A DNA stretch of 19,542 nt from positions 1 to 19,542 of the forward strand of contig CAADTZ010000020.1 in assembly GCA_900752015.1 (NCBI GenBank), given 5' to 3'. Numbering within the stretch: the stretch's first letter is position 1; each line of letters begins with the position of its first letter. Below, piece by piece: positions 7,052 to 14,237 of this stretch. Both the position numbers and the translations under genes were made by a program. The notes beneath the pieces were generated by a model that was not told the origin of the DNA, searched no databases, and saw nothing but the letters and a program-made list of their open reading frames with translations. The stretch comes from an uncultured Collinsella sp. GTDB lineage: Bacteria > Actinomycetota > Coriobacteriia > Coriobacteriales > Coriobacteriaceae.

Positions 7052-7165
7052 CAAAACGTTTTGCCCCACCAGTTGTCGAATTACCGCGCCGCCGTCACAT
7101 ATCAAACGCCAAAATGTGCGAGACTGTCTTGTGCAATTGTGTCGGCCGAGGGAGCGCCGGCGCTC
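7052..7165. promoter_or_regulatory. divergent intergenic region with two short perfect palindromes
   Basis: The gap between the leftward HD gene and the rightward DXS-family gene holds CAAAACGTTTTG (7052-7063) and GAGCGCCGGCGCTC (7152-7165), both perfect palindromes. Either could be a regulator site. I could not define convincing -35/-10 pairs here. Confidence 0.3.
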
Positions 7166-7190
7166 GATTCGCATGGAGTAACCCACAACG

Positions 7191-8972
7191 ATGCTGCTTA
7201 CGCAAACGACAACGCCCGAGGACGTCAAGGCTCTCGACCGCGCCGAGCTTCCGCTGCTCTGCGGCGAGATTCGCCACGCCATCCTCGAAAGCTCCGCCGC
7301 TGTCGGCGGACACGTTGCCCCCAACCTGGGCGTCGTTGAGCTTACGGTTGCGCTTCATCGCGTGTTTAACTCCCCCATCGACAAGATTGTCTTTGACGTT
7401 TCGCACCAGACCTACGCCCACAAGGCGCTGACCGGGCGCGCGTATACCTATATCGATCCGGAACGTTTTGGCGAGGCTTCTGGCTTTGCCAATCCCGACG
7501 AGTCCGAGCACGACCTGTTCGCCATGGGCCACACCTCCACATCGGTGAGCCTGGGCTGCGGCTTGGCACACGCCCGCGATCTGGCGGGCGACAGCTACAA
7601 CGTCATCACCATCATTGGCGACGGCTCGCTTTCGGGCGGCTTGGCGTTTGAGGGCTTCAACAATGCCGCCGAACTCGACAGCAACCTGATCATCATCGTC
7701 AACGATAACGACCAGTCCATCGCCGAGAACCACGGTGGCCTCTATCGCAATCTGGCCGAGCTGCGCACCAGCAACGGCACCTGTGAGCGCAACGTTTTCC
7801 GCGCGATGGGGCTCGACTACCGCTATCTGGACGCCGGTAACGATGTGTTGGCCCTCGTCGACGCGCTGCAGGAGCTGCGCGATATCGATCATCCCATCGT
7901 GCTGCACGTCTCCACCGCCAAGGGCAAGGGCTTTGAGCCGGCCCAAAACGACCCCGAGCGCTGGCACCACGTGGGTCCGTTTGACATGGCAACTGGGCGC
8001 AAGCTCTGCCCGGGCCATCCGAGCGAGCCTGCGCCGCGCACCTATGCCGACATTACGGGCGAGGCACTCAGCGCCGCCATCGAGCGCGATCCGCAGGTCG
8101 TGGGCATCACGGCTGCCACGCCCTACATCATGGGCTTTACACCCGAGCTTCGCGCTACCGCCGGCAAACAGTTTGTTGACGTGGGCATTGCCGAGGAGCA
8201 CGCCGTGACTTTTGCCACCGCGCTTGCGCGCTCGGGCGCCAAGCCAGTCTTTGGTGTGTACGGCACGTTTTTGCAGCGCGCCTACGACGAGCTATGGCAC
8301 GACCTGTGCCTCAACGACGCCCCCGCAACCATCCTGGTGTTTGGCGCATCAATCTTTGGCACCACATCCGAGACGCACCTCTCGTTCTTTGATATTTCTA
8401 TGCTGGGCGCTCTTCCCAACATGCACTACTTGGCGCCGGCCTGCATGGAGGAATATCTATCCATGCTGAGCTGGTCGCTCGACCACCGCGAGCATCCCGT
8501 GGCGATTCGTGTACCGGGCATCGGCCTGGTGAGCCGTCCCGACCTTGCGCCTGCCGAAAACACCGACTACAGCGCCGTTCGCTACAACGTGGTGCGCCAG
8601 GGTCGCGACGTAGCAGTGCTCGCACTCGGCGACTTCTTTGAGCTGGGTGAGCGCGTGGCAAACCGTCTGACTGTCGAGTACGGCATCGAGGCCACGCTCG
8701 TCAACCCGCGCTTTGCGACCGAGCTCGACCGCGAGTTCCTCGATAGCCTTGCCGCCGAGCATCGCGTTGTCGTCACCCTCGAGGACGGTGTCTTGGACGG
8801 CGGCTGGGGCGAGCGCGTGGCATGTCATCTGGCATGCACGCCGTTGCGCACGCGCACCTTCGGCATCGCCAAGGGCTTCCCCGACCGCTACGACCCCAAC
8901 GAACTGCTCGCTCAAAACGGCATGACGGTCGAGAACATGGCCGCCGAAGCCGTAAGGCTACTCAACGAGTAA
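7191..8972 (+). CDS. dxs: DXS-family thiamine-diphosphate enzyme (divergent 1-deoxyxylulose-5-phosphate synthase-like)
   Basis: The 593-residue protein is collinear with 1-deoxy-D-xylulose-5-phosphate synthase (usually about 620 aa), which joins pyruvate and glyceraldehyde-3-phosphate for isoprenoid, thiamine and pyridoxal synthesis. Thiamine-diphosphate and general catalytic elements are kept: His41 (E. coli His49), GDGS at 143-146, Asn171, Glu335 (Glu370), Tyr357 (Tyr392), Arg363 (Arg398) and His396 (His431). However, the motif that reads DRAGxVGxDGxTH in canonical enzymes is FGASIFGTTSETH here (384-396), so Arg420 and Asp427 become Gly385 and Thr392, and Arg478 becomes Gly443. These residues contact the acceptor phosphate, so the aldehyde acceptor may differ. 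The symbol is therefore family-level only. The start ATG at 7191 has a weak, distant GGAG. A clear terminator follows the gene. Confidence 0.85.
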   Translation: MLLTQTTTPEDVKALDRAELPLLCGEIRHAILESSAAVGGHVAPNLGVVELTVALHRVFNSPIDKIVFDVSHQTYAHKALTGRAYTYIDPERFGEASGFANPDESEHDLFAMGHTSTSVSLGCGLAHARDLAGDSYNVITIIGDGSLSGGLAFEGFNNAAELDSNLIIIVNDNDQSIAENHGGLYRNLAELRTSNGTCERNVFRAMGLDYRYLDAGNDVLALVDALQELRDIDHPIVLHVSTAKGKGFEPAQNDPERWHHVGPFDMATGRKLCPGHPSEPAPRTYADITGEALSAAIERDPQVVGITAATPYIMGFTPELRATAGKQFVDVGIAEEHAVTFATALARSGAKPVFGVYGTFLQRAYDELWHDLCLNDAPATILVFGASIFGTTSETHLSFFDISMLGALPNMHYLAPACMEEYLSMLSWSLDHREHPVAIRVPGIGLVSRPDLAPAENTDYSAVRYNVVRQGRDVAVLALGDFFELGERVANRLTVEYGIEATLVNPRFATELDREFLDSLAAEHRVVVTLEDGVLDGGWGERVACHLACTPLRTRTFGIAKGFPDRYDPNELLAQNGMTVENMAAEAVRLLNE

Positions 8973-8974
8973 GA

Positions 8975-9016
8975 AAACCTCCGCAAGGAAAGCACCCCCT
9001 GCGGAGGTTTATATTT
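8975..9016 (+). terminator. Rho-independent terminator of the DXS-family gene
   Basis: AAACCTCCGCA (8975-8985) and TGCGGAGGTTT (9000-9010) form a perfect 11-bp stem around a 14-nt loop, followed by ATATTTT. It starts 2 nt after the stop codon. Confidence 0.85.
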
Positions 9017-9030
9017 TCGCGACGCGATTA

Positions 9031-9246
9031 TCTCAATCTGTAACATCTAGGGCCCGAATTCCCGTCTAACTGTTACAGATCGAGATAAGACGTCGTAGTC
9101 CCAGACCTTTGTCTCAATCTGTAACAGATAGGGACCTTTTGACCGTCTAACTGTTACAGATCGAGACATTCGAATTCCCCTGAAGAGAAAATCTCGATCT
9201 GTAACAGTCACTCGGCAAAAATGGCTGCAGATGTTACAGATCGAGA
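9031..9246. repeat. six alternating inverted 15-bp motifs, 40-bp period
   Basis: A 15-bp motif (TGTTACAGATCGAGA, or its reverse complement TCTCRATCTGTAACA) occurs at 9031-9045 (reverse), 9071-9085 (forward), 9112-9126 (reverse), 9152-9166 (forward), 9192-9206 (reverse) and 9232-9246 (forward). Start-to-start distances are 40, 41, 40, 40 and 40. This gives three hairpin units of 55 bp, each with a 25-nt loop, separated by 25-26 nt. The third unit is perfect; the first two have one mismatch. Loops one and two share TAGGG and CCGTCTAAC, so one unit probably arose by duplication. It occupies most of the 458-bp gap between the DXS-family gene and the ABC importer. No gene is seen inside it. Confidence 0.9.
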
Positions 9247-9284
9247 CAAAACAGCAAGGCATGCCGCTGCATCGGTCAGAACCA

Positions 9285-9310
9285 CCACAAAGGTGCCTGT
9301 CCCTTTTTGG
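9285..9310. repeat. imperfect palindrome with CTGTCCCTTT core (copy B)
   Basis: CCACAAAGG (9285-9293) and CCTTTTTGG (9302-9310) are inverted arms with one mismatch. The core CTGTCCCTTT at 9297-9306 is identical to the ones at 345-354 and 19273-19282. It sits between the alternating repeat array and the ABC importer promoter. Confidence 0.55.
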
Positions 9311-9357
9311 TAGGCAGAATAACCCATAAGGTAAGTATGTTTCTGAGTTATTTCGTG

Positions 9358-9387
9358 TTGACCCATTTGAGCGCGATAGGGTATAAC
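9358..9387 (+). promoter_or_regulatory. sigma70-type promoter of the ABC importer operon
   Basis: TTGACC (9358-9363) and TATAAC (9382-9387) are separated by 18 nt, matching the consensus at five of six positions each. The predicted transcription start, near 9394, gives a leader of about 37 nt to the binding-protein ATG. Confidence 0.75.
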
Positions 9388-9430
9388 TCTACTCAACCGC
9401 TAGGGATTTTATTGAGAAAGGTGTTCTACC

Positions 9431-10426
9431 ATGAGCAAGAACCTCTCCCAGCAGGTCGTTCTCGACCGCCGCGGCTTCGTTGCCGCCACCTTCGCAACCG
9501 TCGCCGGCCTTGGTCTTGCCGGCTGCTCCGACACCAGCGCCGAGGCCGACAAGGGCTCCGCCGCCGGCTCTTCCAAGAGCTCCAATGATACCGAGGCTTC
9601 CACCACGCTCGACGCCAAGGCATTCGACAAGCTCGTCGACAACGGCCCCAAGGCCGATGACGACGCCATCGCCGCCAGCACTTGGGCCACGGCCGTCAAG
9701 GACGCCGGCGTCTTTAATATCGGTGGCGTTCAGACCTCCACGCTCTTCTCCCTCCTCAACGAGAAAGACGGTCAGACCCGCGGCTTCGACGCCGGTATCG
9801 CACAGCTCCTGTCCAACTACATTCTGGGCGAAAACAAGGTCGAGATCACCCAGGTGACCTCGGACACGCGCGAGTCCGTCCTGCAGAACGGCCAGGTCGA
9901 CGCCGTCTTTGCCACCTACACCATCACTGACGAGCGCAAGAAGCTCGTCTCCTTTGCCGGCCCCTACTACTACACCCAGCAAGCCATCCTGGTACTCGCC
10001 GATAACGACGACATCAAGAGCGTCGACGACCTGGCCGACAAGAACGTCGCCGTCCAGTCCGGCTCCAACGGCCCTGCCATCCTGGAGGAGCTCGCACCCA
10101 AGGCCAGCCAGCAGGAGTTCAAGACCGACGAGGAGGCCCGCCAGGCACTCCAGCAGGGTCGCGTTGACGCCTACGTCATCGATAACAATATGCAGCAGAG
10201 CGCCCTGGTCCGCGAGCCCGGTAAGTACAAGATCGCCGGCAAGCCCTTCGGCAGCAAGGAACCCTATGGCATCGGCCTGCCGCTCGATTCCGACGGCGTC
10301 GCCTTTGTCAACGACTTCCTTAAGAAGATTGAGGACGACGGCACCTGGACCGAGCTGTGGCAGATCTGCATCGGCGACCGCACGGGCGACACCAATGTTC
10401 CCGAGCTGCCCGAGATCGGCGCCTAG
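9431..10426 (+). CDS. amino-acid ABC transporter substrate-binding lipoprotein (family 3)
   Basis: The 331-residue extracytoplasmic binding protein of a polar amino-acid importer delivers its ligand to the permeases encoded downstream. The N-terminus has a twin-arginine-like signal (DRRGFVAATFA, Arg13-Arg14) leading into the lipobox LAGC with Cys32, so it is a lipid-anchored, possibly Tat-exported protein. A Ser/Gly/Asp-rich linker follows to about residue 60. The family 3 fold then runs from about residue 90 and includes RGFDAGIAQLL, the hinge-type VDAVFATYTITDERKKLVSFAGPYY, and a C-terminal domain with LADKNVAVQSGSNG. Start: ATG at 9431 after GAGAAAGG. It is first in the operon behind a good promoter. 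Ligand choice between glutamate, glutamine and cystine is not certain. Confidence 0.9.
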   Translation: MSKNLSQQVVLDRRGFVAATFATVAGLGLAGCSDTSAEADKGSAAGSSKSSNDTEASTTLDAKAFDKLVDNGPKADDDAIAASTWATAVKDAGVFNIGGVQTSTLFSLLNEKDGQTRGFDAGIAQLLSNYILGENKVEITQVTSDTRESVLQNGQVDAVFATYTITDERKKLVSFAGPYYYTQQAILVLADNDDIKSVDDLADKNVAVQSGSNGPAILEELAPKASQQEFKTDEEARQALQQGRVDAYVIDNNMQQSALVREPGKYKIAGKPFGSKEPYGIGLPLDSDGVAFVNDFLKKIEDDGTWTELWQICIGDRTGDTNVPELPEIGA

Positions 10427-10514
10427 GCAGCGAGCCTGGTAACGGCCGCAACGAAACCATATGGAAACGCACGATGCGCTTTATTGCGGTAAACTGTTTC
10501 CTCACAGAGTTGTC

Positions 10515-10547
10515 GGGGCTTCCGTACACACGGAAGCCCCTTTCCTT
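10515..10547 (+). terminator. intercistronic terminator/attenuator after the binding-protein gene
   Basis: GGGGCTTCCG (10515-10524) and CGGAAGCCCC (10531-10540) form a perfect 10-bp stem with a 6-nt loop, then TTTCCTT. It lies between the binding protein and the first permease. Partial read-through here would give excess binding protein over permease. Confidence 0.8.
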
Positions 10548-10564
10548 ATCGGCGGGAGGTCCGC

Positions 10565-11224
10565 ATGAGTCTCTCCGAGCTCTGGTCGCTCTATGGCCAG
10601 AACTATATCGACGCGCTGCTAGCAACCTGGGGCATGACGCTTGAGTCGTTTGCCGTCGCCATGGTGCTGGCCGTCGCCGTCACCGTGATGCGCGTGTCGC
10701 CGCTCAAGCCGCTGCGCGTCTTTGGCGACCTGTATGTCCAGGTCTTCCGTAACATCCCCGGCATCGCGCTGCTCATCATCGTCGTCTATGCGCTGCCGCC
10801 GCTCAAGGTCGTCCTGCCCTACCGCACCTGCGTTATCGTCGCCACGGTCCTTTTGGGCTCGGCCTTTGGCTCCGAAAACTTTATGAGCGGCATCAACACC
10901 GTCGGCGTCGGCCAGGTGGAAGCCGCACGCTCGCTGGGCATGAACTTTAGCCGCATCCTCGCCAAGATCGTGATTCCGCAGGCGCTGCGCTCGAGCGTGC
11001 TGCCCATGACTAACCTCTTTATCGCCGTCATGCTCACCACCGCACTCGGCAGCCAGGTGCCGCTTAAACCGCAGGAGCTCACCGGCGTGGTGAGCTACAT
11101 CAACACGCGCTCGCTCGGCGGCGTCGCCGCGTTCTTTATCTCGGCGCTCGGCTACCTGGGCACGGCCTTTGTGGTGAGCCACATTGGCAACTACATCGAT
11201 AAGAAGGTGAGGATCCTCCGATGA
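10565..11224 (+). CDS. amino-acid ABC transporter permease (first)
   Basis: The 219-residue inner-membrane permease is of the His/Glu/Gln/Arg type (HEAA/GltK-like), about five membrane segments. It has FRNIPGIALLI after the first cytosolic loop and the EAA loop GQVEAARSLGMNFSRIL, which docks onto the ATPase, followed by IVIPQALRSSVLP. Start: ATG at 10565 after GGGAGG. The 3' end overlaps the next permease by 4 nt (ATGA), a sign of coupled translation and a heterodimeric channel. Transcription likely depends on read-through of the hairpin at 10515-10547. Confidence 0.9.
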   Translation: MSLSELWSLYGQNYIDALLATWGMTLESFAVAMVLAVAVTVMRVSPLKPLRVFGDLYVQVFRNIPGIALLIIVVYALPPLKVVLPYRTCVIVATVLLGSAFGSENFMSGINTVGVGQVEAARSLGMNFSRILAKIVIPQALRSSVLPMTNLFIAVMLTTALGSQVPLKPQELTGVVSYINTRSLGGVAAFFISALGYLGTAFVVSHIGNYIDKKVRILR

Positions 11225-12054
11225 GCAAGCATTCCTCCCCTGCACTCACCATGCGCGATGCGCTCTACGAGGCTCCCGGCCCCAAGATGCGCGCCAAGAT
11301 TCGCATCGGCACCGCCATCTCACTCGTCGCCGTGGCCGCGCTCGTCGCCCTGGTGCTGCAGCGCTTCTATGTGACCGGCCAGCTTTCGGTCCACTATTGG
11401 TATTTCTTTACGCACCTCACCACCTGGAAGTTCTTGCTTGCCGGCTTTGAGGGCACCGTTAAAGTCGCACTCACCGCTGGCGCCATCGCGCTGGTGCTGG
11501 GCTTAGCCCTTATGCTCGGCCGCACCAGCGACATTAAGCCGCTGCAGCTGGTCTGCCGCGTGCTCACCGATTTCTTCCGCGGCGTACCGAGCCTTCTGTT
11601 CATTTACTTCTTCTTTTTGGTGCTGCCCCAGTACAAGATTGCGCTGCCGTCGTTTTGGATGCTCACGCTTCCCGTCGCGCTCGCTGCCGCCGGCGTGCTG
11701 GCCGAGATCTTCCGTGCCGGCGTCAACGCCGTGCCGCGTGGCCAGGTCGAGGCGGCCCAGGCGCTCGGCCTCTCCAAGGCTAAAATCACCTTTAAAATCG
11801 TGTTGCCGCAGGCTATTCGGTTTATCATTCCGTCGTTGATTTCGCAGCTTGTGGTCGTAGTCAAAGACACCACCGTCGCCTACGTGGTGAGCTACCCCGA
11901 CCTCATGCAAAATGCCCGCGTGCTCATTACCAACTACGACGCCCTCGTGTCGGTCTACCTGGTAATCGCGGTCATCTACATCCTCATCAACGTCGCGATT
12001 AACAAGGCTGCTGTCTACGTTTCGCACAAGACCGGCGCGACCATCATCCGCTAA
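11221..12054 (+). CDS. amino-acid ABC transporter permease (second)
   Basis: The 277-residue partner permease starts at the overlapping ATGA at 11221. It has an N-terminal cytosolic extension of about 30 residues, then a first membrane segment, an outside loop (YVTGQLSVHYWYFF), FFRGVPSLLFIYFFFLVLPQ, and the EAA loop GQVEAAQALGLSKAKITFKIVLPQAIR. Together with the 219-residue permease it would form the transmembrane pore, as GluC and GluD do in Corynebacterium glutamicum. The importer uses the binding protein before and the ATPase after it. There is nothing unusual in its length or motifs. Confidence 0.9.
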   Translation: MSKHSSPALTMRDALYEAPGPKMRAKIRIGTAISLVAVAALVALVLQRFYVTGQLSVHYWYFFTHLTTWKFLLAGFEGTVKVALTAGAIALVLGLALMLGRTSDIKPLQLVCRVLTDFFRGVPSLLFIYFFFLVLPQYKIALPSFWMLTLPVALAAAGVLAEIFRAGVNAVPRGQVEAAQALGLSKAKITFKIVLPQAIRFIIPSLISQLVVVVKDTTVAYVVSYPDLMQNARVLITNYDALVSVYLVIAVIYILINVAINKAAVYVSHKTGATIIR

Positions 12055-12090
12055 GCACCCACGTTCTCAAAGCATAAGGAGCCGAGCACC

Positions 12091-12855
12091 ATGGCACAGA
12101 GCACTTCTACTTCTGGCAACCAGCCGCTTATCGAGCTCAAGCACGTCGATAAGCACTATGGCGACCTGCACGTTCTCAACGACATCAATCTGTCGGTCGA
12201 CCGCGGCGAGGTCGTCGTTGTGATCGGACCCTCGGGCTCGGGCAAGTCGACCATGTGCCGAACCATCAACCGCTTGGAGACCATCGACTCGGGCGAGATC
12301 CTCATCGAAGGTCAGCCCCTGCCGCAGGAAGGCAAAGACCTTGCCCGTATGCGCGCCGAGCTGGGCATGGTGTTTCAGCAGTTCAACCTGTTTGCACATA
12401 TGACGGTGCTGCAGAACGTCATGCTGGGGCCGGTCGACGTGCTGGGCGTGTCAAAGGAGGAAGCTCGTGAGCGCGCCATGGACCTGCTGAGCCGCGTGGG
12501 CGTGGCCGAGCAGGCCGACAAGGTGCCCGCACAGCTTTCGGGCGGCCAGCAACAGCGCGTGGCCATCGCCCGTTCACTCGCCATGCAGCCCAAGGCCATG
12601 CTCTTTGACGAGCCCACGAGCGCCCTTGACCCCGAAATGATCAACGAGGTGCTCGAAGTCATGGTCCGTCTGGCCCAGCAGGGCATGACGATGATCGTCA
12701 TTACGCACGAGATGAACTTTGCCCGCCGCGTGGCCGATCGCGTCGTCTTTATGGCCGACGGCCAGATCGTGGAAACCGGCACGCCCGACGAGTTCTTCGA
12801 CCATCCCCAGACCAAGCGTGCCCAGGACTTCCTCAACTCCATCAAGGGCCACTAA
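12091..12855 (+). CDS. amino-acid ABC transporter ATP-binding protein (GlnQ/GluA type)
   Basis: The 254-residue cytosolic ATPase drives the importer. All motifs are intact: Walker A GPSGSGKST (46-54), Q-loop Gln96 in VFQQFNLF, signature LSGGQQQR (149-156), Walker B MLFDEP (170-175), D-loop SALD and switch His206. The length and LFAHMTVLQNVMLGP block are typical of the polar amino-acid subfamily. Start: ATG at 12091 with AAGGAG about 9 nt upstream. It is separated from the second permease by 36 nt and closes the four-gene transporter operon. Confidence 0.93.
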   Translation: MAQSTSTSGNQPLIELKHVDKHYGDLHVLNDINLSVDRGEVVVVIGPSGSGKSTMCRTINRLETIDSGEILIEGQPLPQEGKDLARMRAELGMVFQQFNLFAHMTVLQNVMLGPVDVLGVSKEEARERAMDLLSRVGVAEQADKVPAQLSGGQQQRVAIARSLAMQPKAMLFDEPTSALDPEMINEVLEVMVRLAQQGMTMIVITHEMNFARRVADRVVFMADGQIVETGTPDEFFDHPQTKRAQDFLNSIKGH

Positions 12856-12942
12856 CCCAATTGCCACGCGGGCGAATTCGTCAGTAACGTTTGCCCCGCG
12901 CCACCCCTGTGCCATGTCCACCCGGATTCGAAAGCCACACCC

Positions 12943-13752
12943 ATGAACGGAACCCGTACCTCATCGTCCTACACCCCGCACGTCGACGTTGCCCCCGCCG
13001 ACCGTCCGCTCATCCTGGTGGCGCCGCGTTGGGAAGAGGCAAAGCCGTTTTTAAGCGAGACGCTCTCCCCCAACGAGGAAATCGCAAGCGTCTTTGTCGA
13101 TGCCATCCTTGCCGCCGGCGGCCTGCCGCTGCAGATGTCCATCACCGAGGACATTGAGGTTATCCGTCATTACGTCGATATCGCCGACGGCATCGCTATT
13201 CCCGGCGGCCCGGACGTCAACCCCAAGCGCTGGGGCGACGAGCGCCCCTACGACCCCACACTGTGCTGCGAGATTCGCGACCGTTTTGAGTTTAAGCTGG
13301 TTAACGAGGTGCTCCGCGCCAAAAAGCCACTCTTTACCACCTGCCGCGGCACGCAGCTGCTCAACGTCGCCACCGGCGGCACCCTGTGCATGGACGTGCC
13401 GAGCCTGGGTGCGCGCGAGGGTCGCACGCAGTGGCGTCACACCCACGTGCTCAACGATCCCGTGCACCCCGTCGAGGTCGTGCCGGGCTCGCTGCTGGAA
13501 CGCGCGGTTGGCGGGCACAGGCTGATCCAGACCAACTCCGCACACCACTGCTGCGTCGACCGTCTGGGTAAAAGCACGCGCTTGGTCGCCAAAGCAACCG
13601 ACGGCGTTCCCGAGTGCATCGAAGTCGAAGGCCAGCCGTTCTGCCTGGGCGTACAATGGCACCCTGAGTACACGTGGAAGACGCTCGAGACCGACTTTAA
13701 CCTGTGGAAGTCGTTTGTCGAGGCAGCGGCCAAGGTCAAGCAGGCTCGCTAG
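12943..13752 (+). CDS. class I glutamine amidotransferase-like gamma-glutamyl hydrolase (peptidase C26 / PuuD type)
   Basis: The 269-residue protein belongs to the peptidase C26 group, whose characterised members cleave gamma-glutamyl amide bonds, for example gamma-glutamyl-GABA in putrescine breakdown. The nucleophile is Cys134 in FTTCRGTQLLNVATGG, and the partner His240 and Glu242 lie in GVQWHPEYTW. The oxyanion region IAIPGGPDVNPKRWG is at about residues 85-98. The length is about that of PuuD. The ATG at 12943 has no obvious ribosome binding site and no in-frame upstream start was found, so translation may depend on the operon. It follows the transporter by 87 nt, suggesting that the importer could supply its gamma-glutamyl substrate or take up released glutamate. 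Confidence 0.85.
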   Translation: MNGTRTSSSYTPHVDVAPADRPLILVAPRWEEAKPFLSETLSPNEEIASVFVDAILAAGGLPLQMSITEDIEVIRHYVDIADGIAIPGGPDVNPKRWGDERPYDPTLCCEIRDRFEFKLVNEVLRAKKPLFTTCRGTQLLNVATGGTLCMDVPSLGAREGRTQWRHTHVLNDPVHPVEVVPGSLLERAVGGHRLIQTNSAHHCCVDRLGKSTRLVAKATDGVPECIEVEGQPFCLGVQWHPEYTWKTLETDFNLWKSFVEAAAKVKQAR

Positions 13753-13773
13753 TTCGCGAGCCACACAACAGAT

Positions 13774-13816
13774 AAGGGCGCCCCGCCGGCCACATGGTCC
13801 GACGGGGTGCCCTTTT
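13774..13816. terminator. bidirectional terminator between convergent genes
   Basis: AAGGGCGCCCCGCCGG (13774-13789) pairs with CCGACGGGGTGCCCTT (13799-13814) with two mismatches, and TT follows on the plus strand. It serves the rightward amidotransferase gene and is placed to stop the leftward Hpt transcript too. Confidence 0.8.
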
Positions 13817-13857
13817 GCCTATACGCGGCAGGCACACAGCCCAAGGCTCACAACCTC

Positions 13858-14214
13858 TTACTCGCCCGCCTCGCGCAGAGCCGACATCGTAGCCGCATAT
13901 TGCTGCTGCAGCGCATGCATTCCCTCGCGAGCGCCGTCAACGGCATCGGCGCCGCGCAGCGCCTCGGTCACCACGACCGCCGGCTCGTACAGATTATCAA
14001 ATCCCAGGTTCTGGCTCACGCCCTTGAGCGTGTGCGCTGCCATAAACGCACCTTCGGCGTCTCCTGCCGCCATGGCGGCCTCCAGCTTGTCCATGCTCTC
14101 GTCATCCAAAAACTTGAGGGCAAAGCGGGCAAGCATTTCCTCGCCCATCAGCCGAGCGCACGCGTCATCATAATTAGCGCCGATCTTCTCATACGCCTCA
14201 CGCATGGAAATCAT
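13858..14214 (-). CDS. Hpt-domain phosphotransfer protein
   Basis: The 118-residue all-helical protein carries one histidine phosphotransfer domain. The phosphoacceptor is His61 in the classic context AAHTLKGVSQNLGF (59-72). Hpt proteins shuttle phosphoryl groups between receiver domains and hybrid kinases and have no enzymatic activity themselves. Start: ATG at 14214 with AAAGGAG about 9 nt upstream; an ATG three codons later is possible. It lies 23 nt downstream of the GGDEF/REC/HD-GYP gene in the same direction, so the receiver of that protein is the obvious partner. No histidine kinase is encoded nearby. Confidence 0.9.
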   Translation of the reverse strand: MISMREAYEKIGANYDDACARLMGEEMLARFALKFLDDESMDKLEAAMAAGDAEGAFMAAHTLKGVSQNLGFDNLYEPAVVVTEALRGADAVDGAREGMHALQQQYAATMSALREAGE

Positions 14215-14237
14215 GGATTAAAACTCCTTTGGTCAAA

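Noticed and set aside
7095..8201. 368-codon minus-strand ORF
   Set aside because: It is antisense to the DXS-family gene, which has clear conserved motifs.
9031..9246. CRISPR array
   Set aside because: The repeats are only 15 bp and alternate in orientation; true CRISPR repeats are longer and direct, and no cas gene is present.
9047..9262. 71-codon minus-strand ORF across the repeat array
   Set aside because: Its sequence is just translated repeats (SRSVTVRR recurs), with no ribosome binding site or domain.
12867..12900. terminator between the ABC ATPase and amidotransferase genes
   Set aside because: Only a 6-bp GC stem with a 22-nt loop and no T-run; too weak to call.
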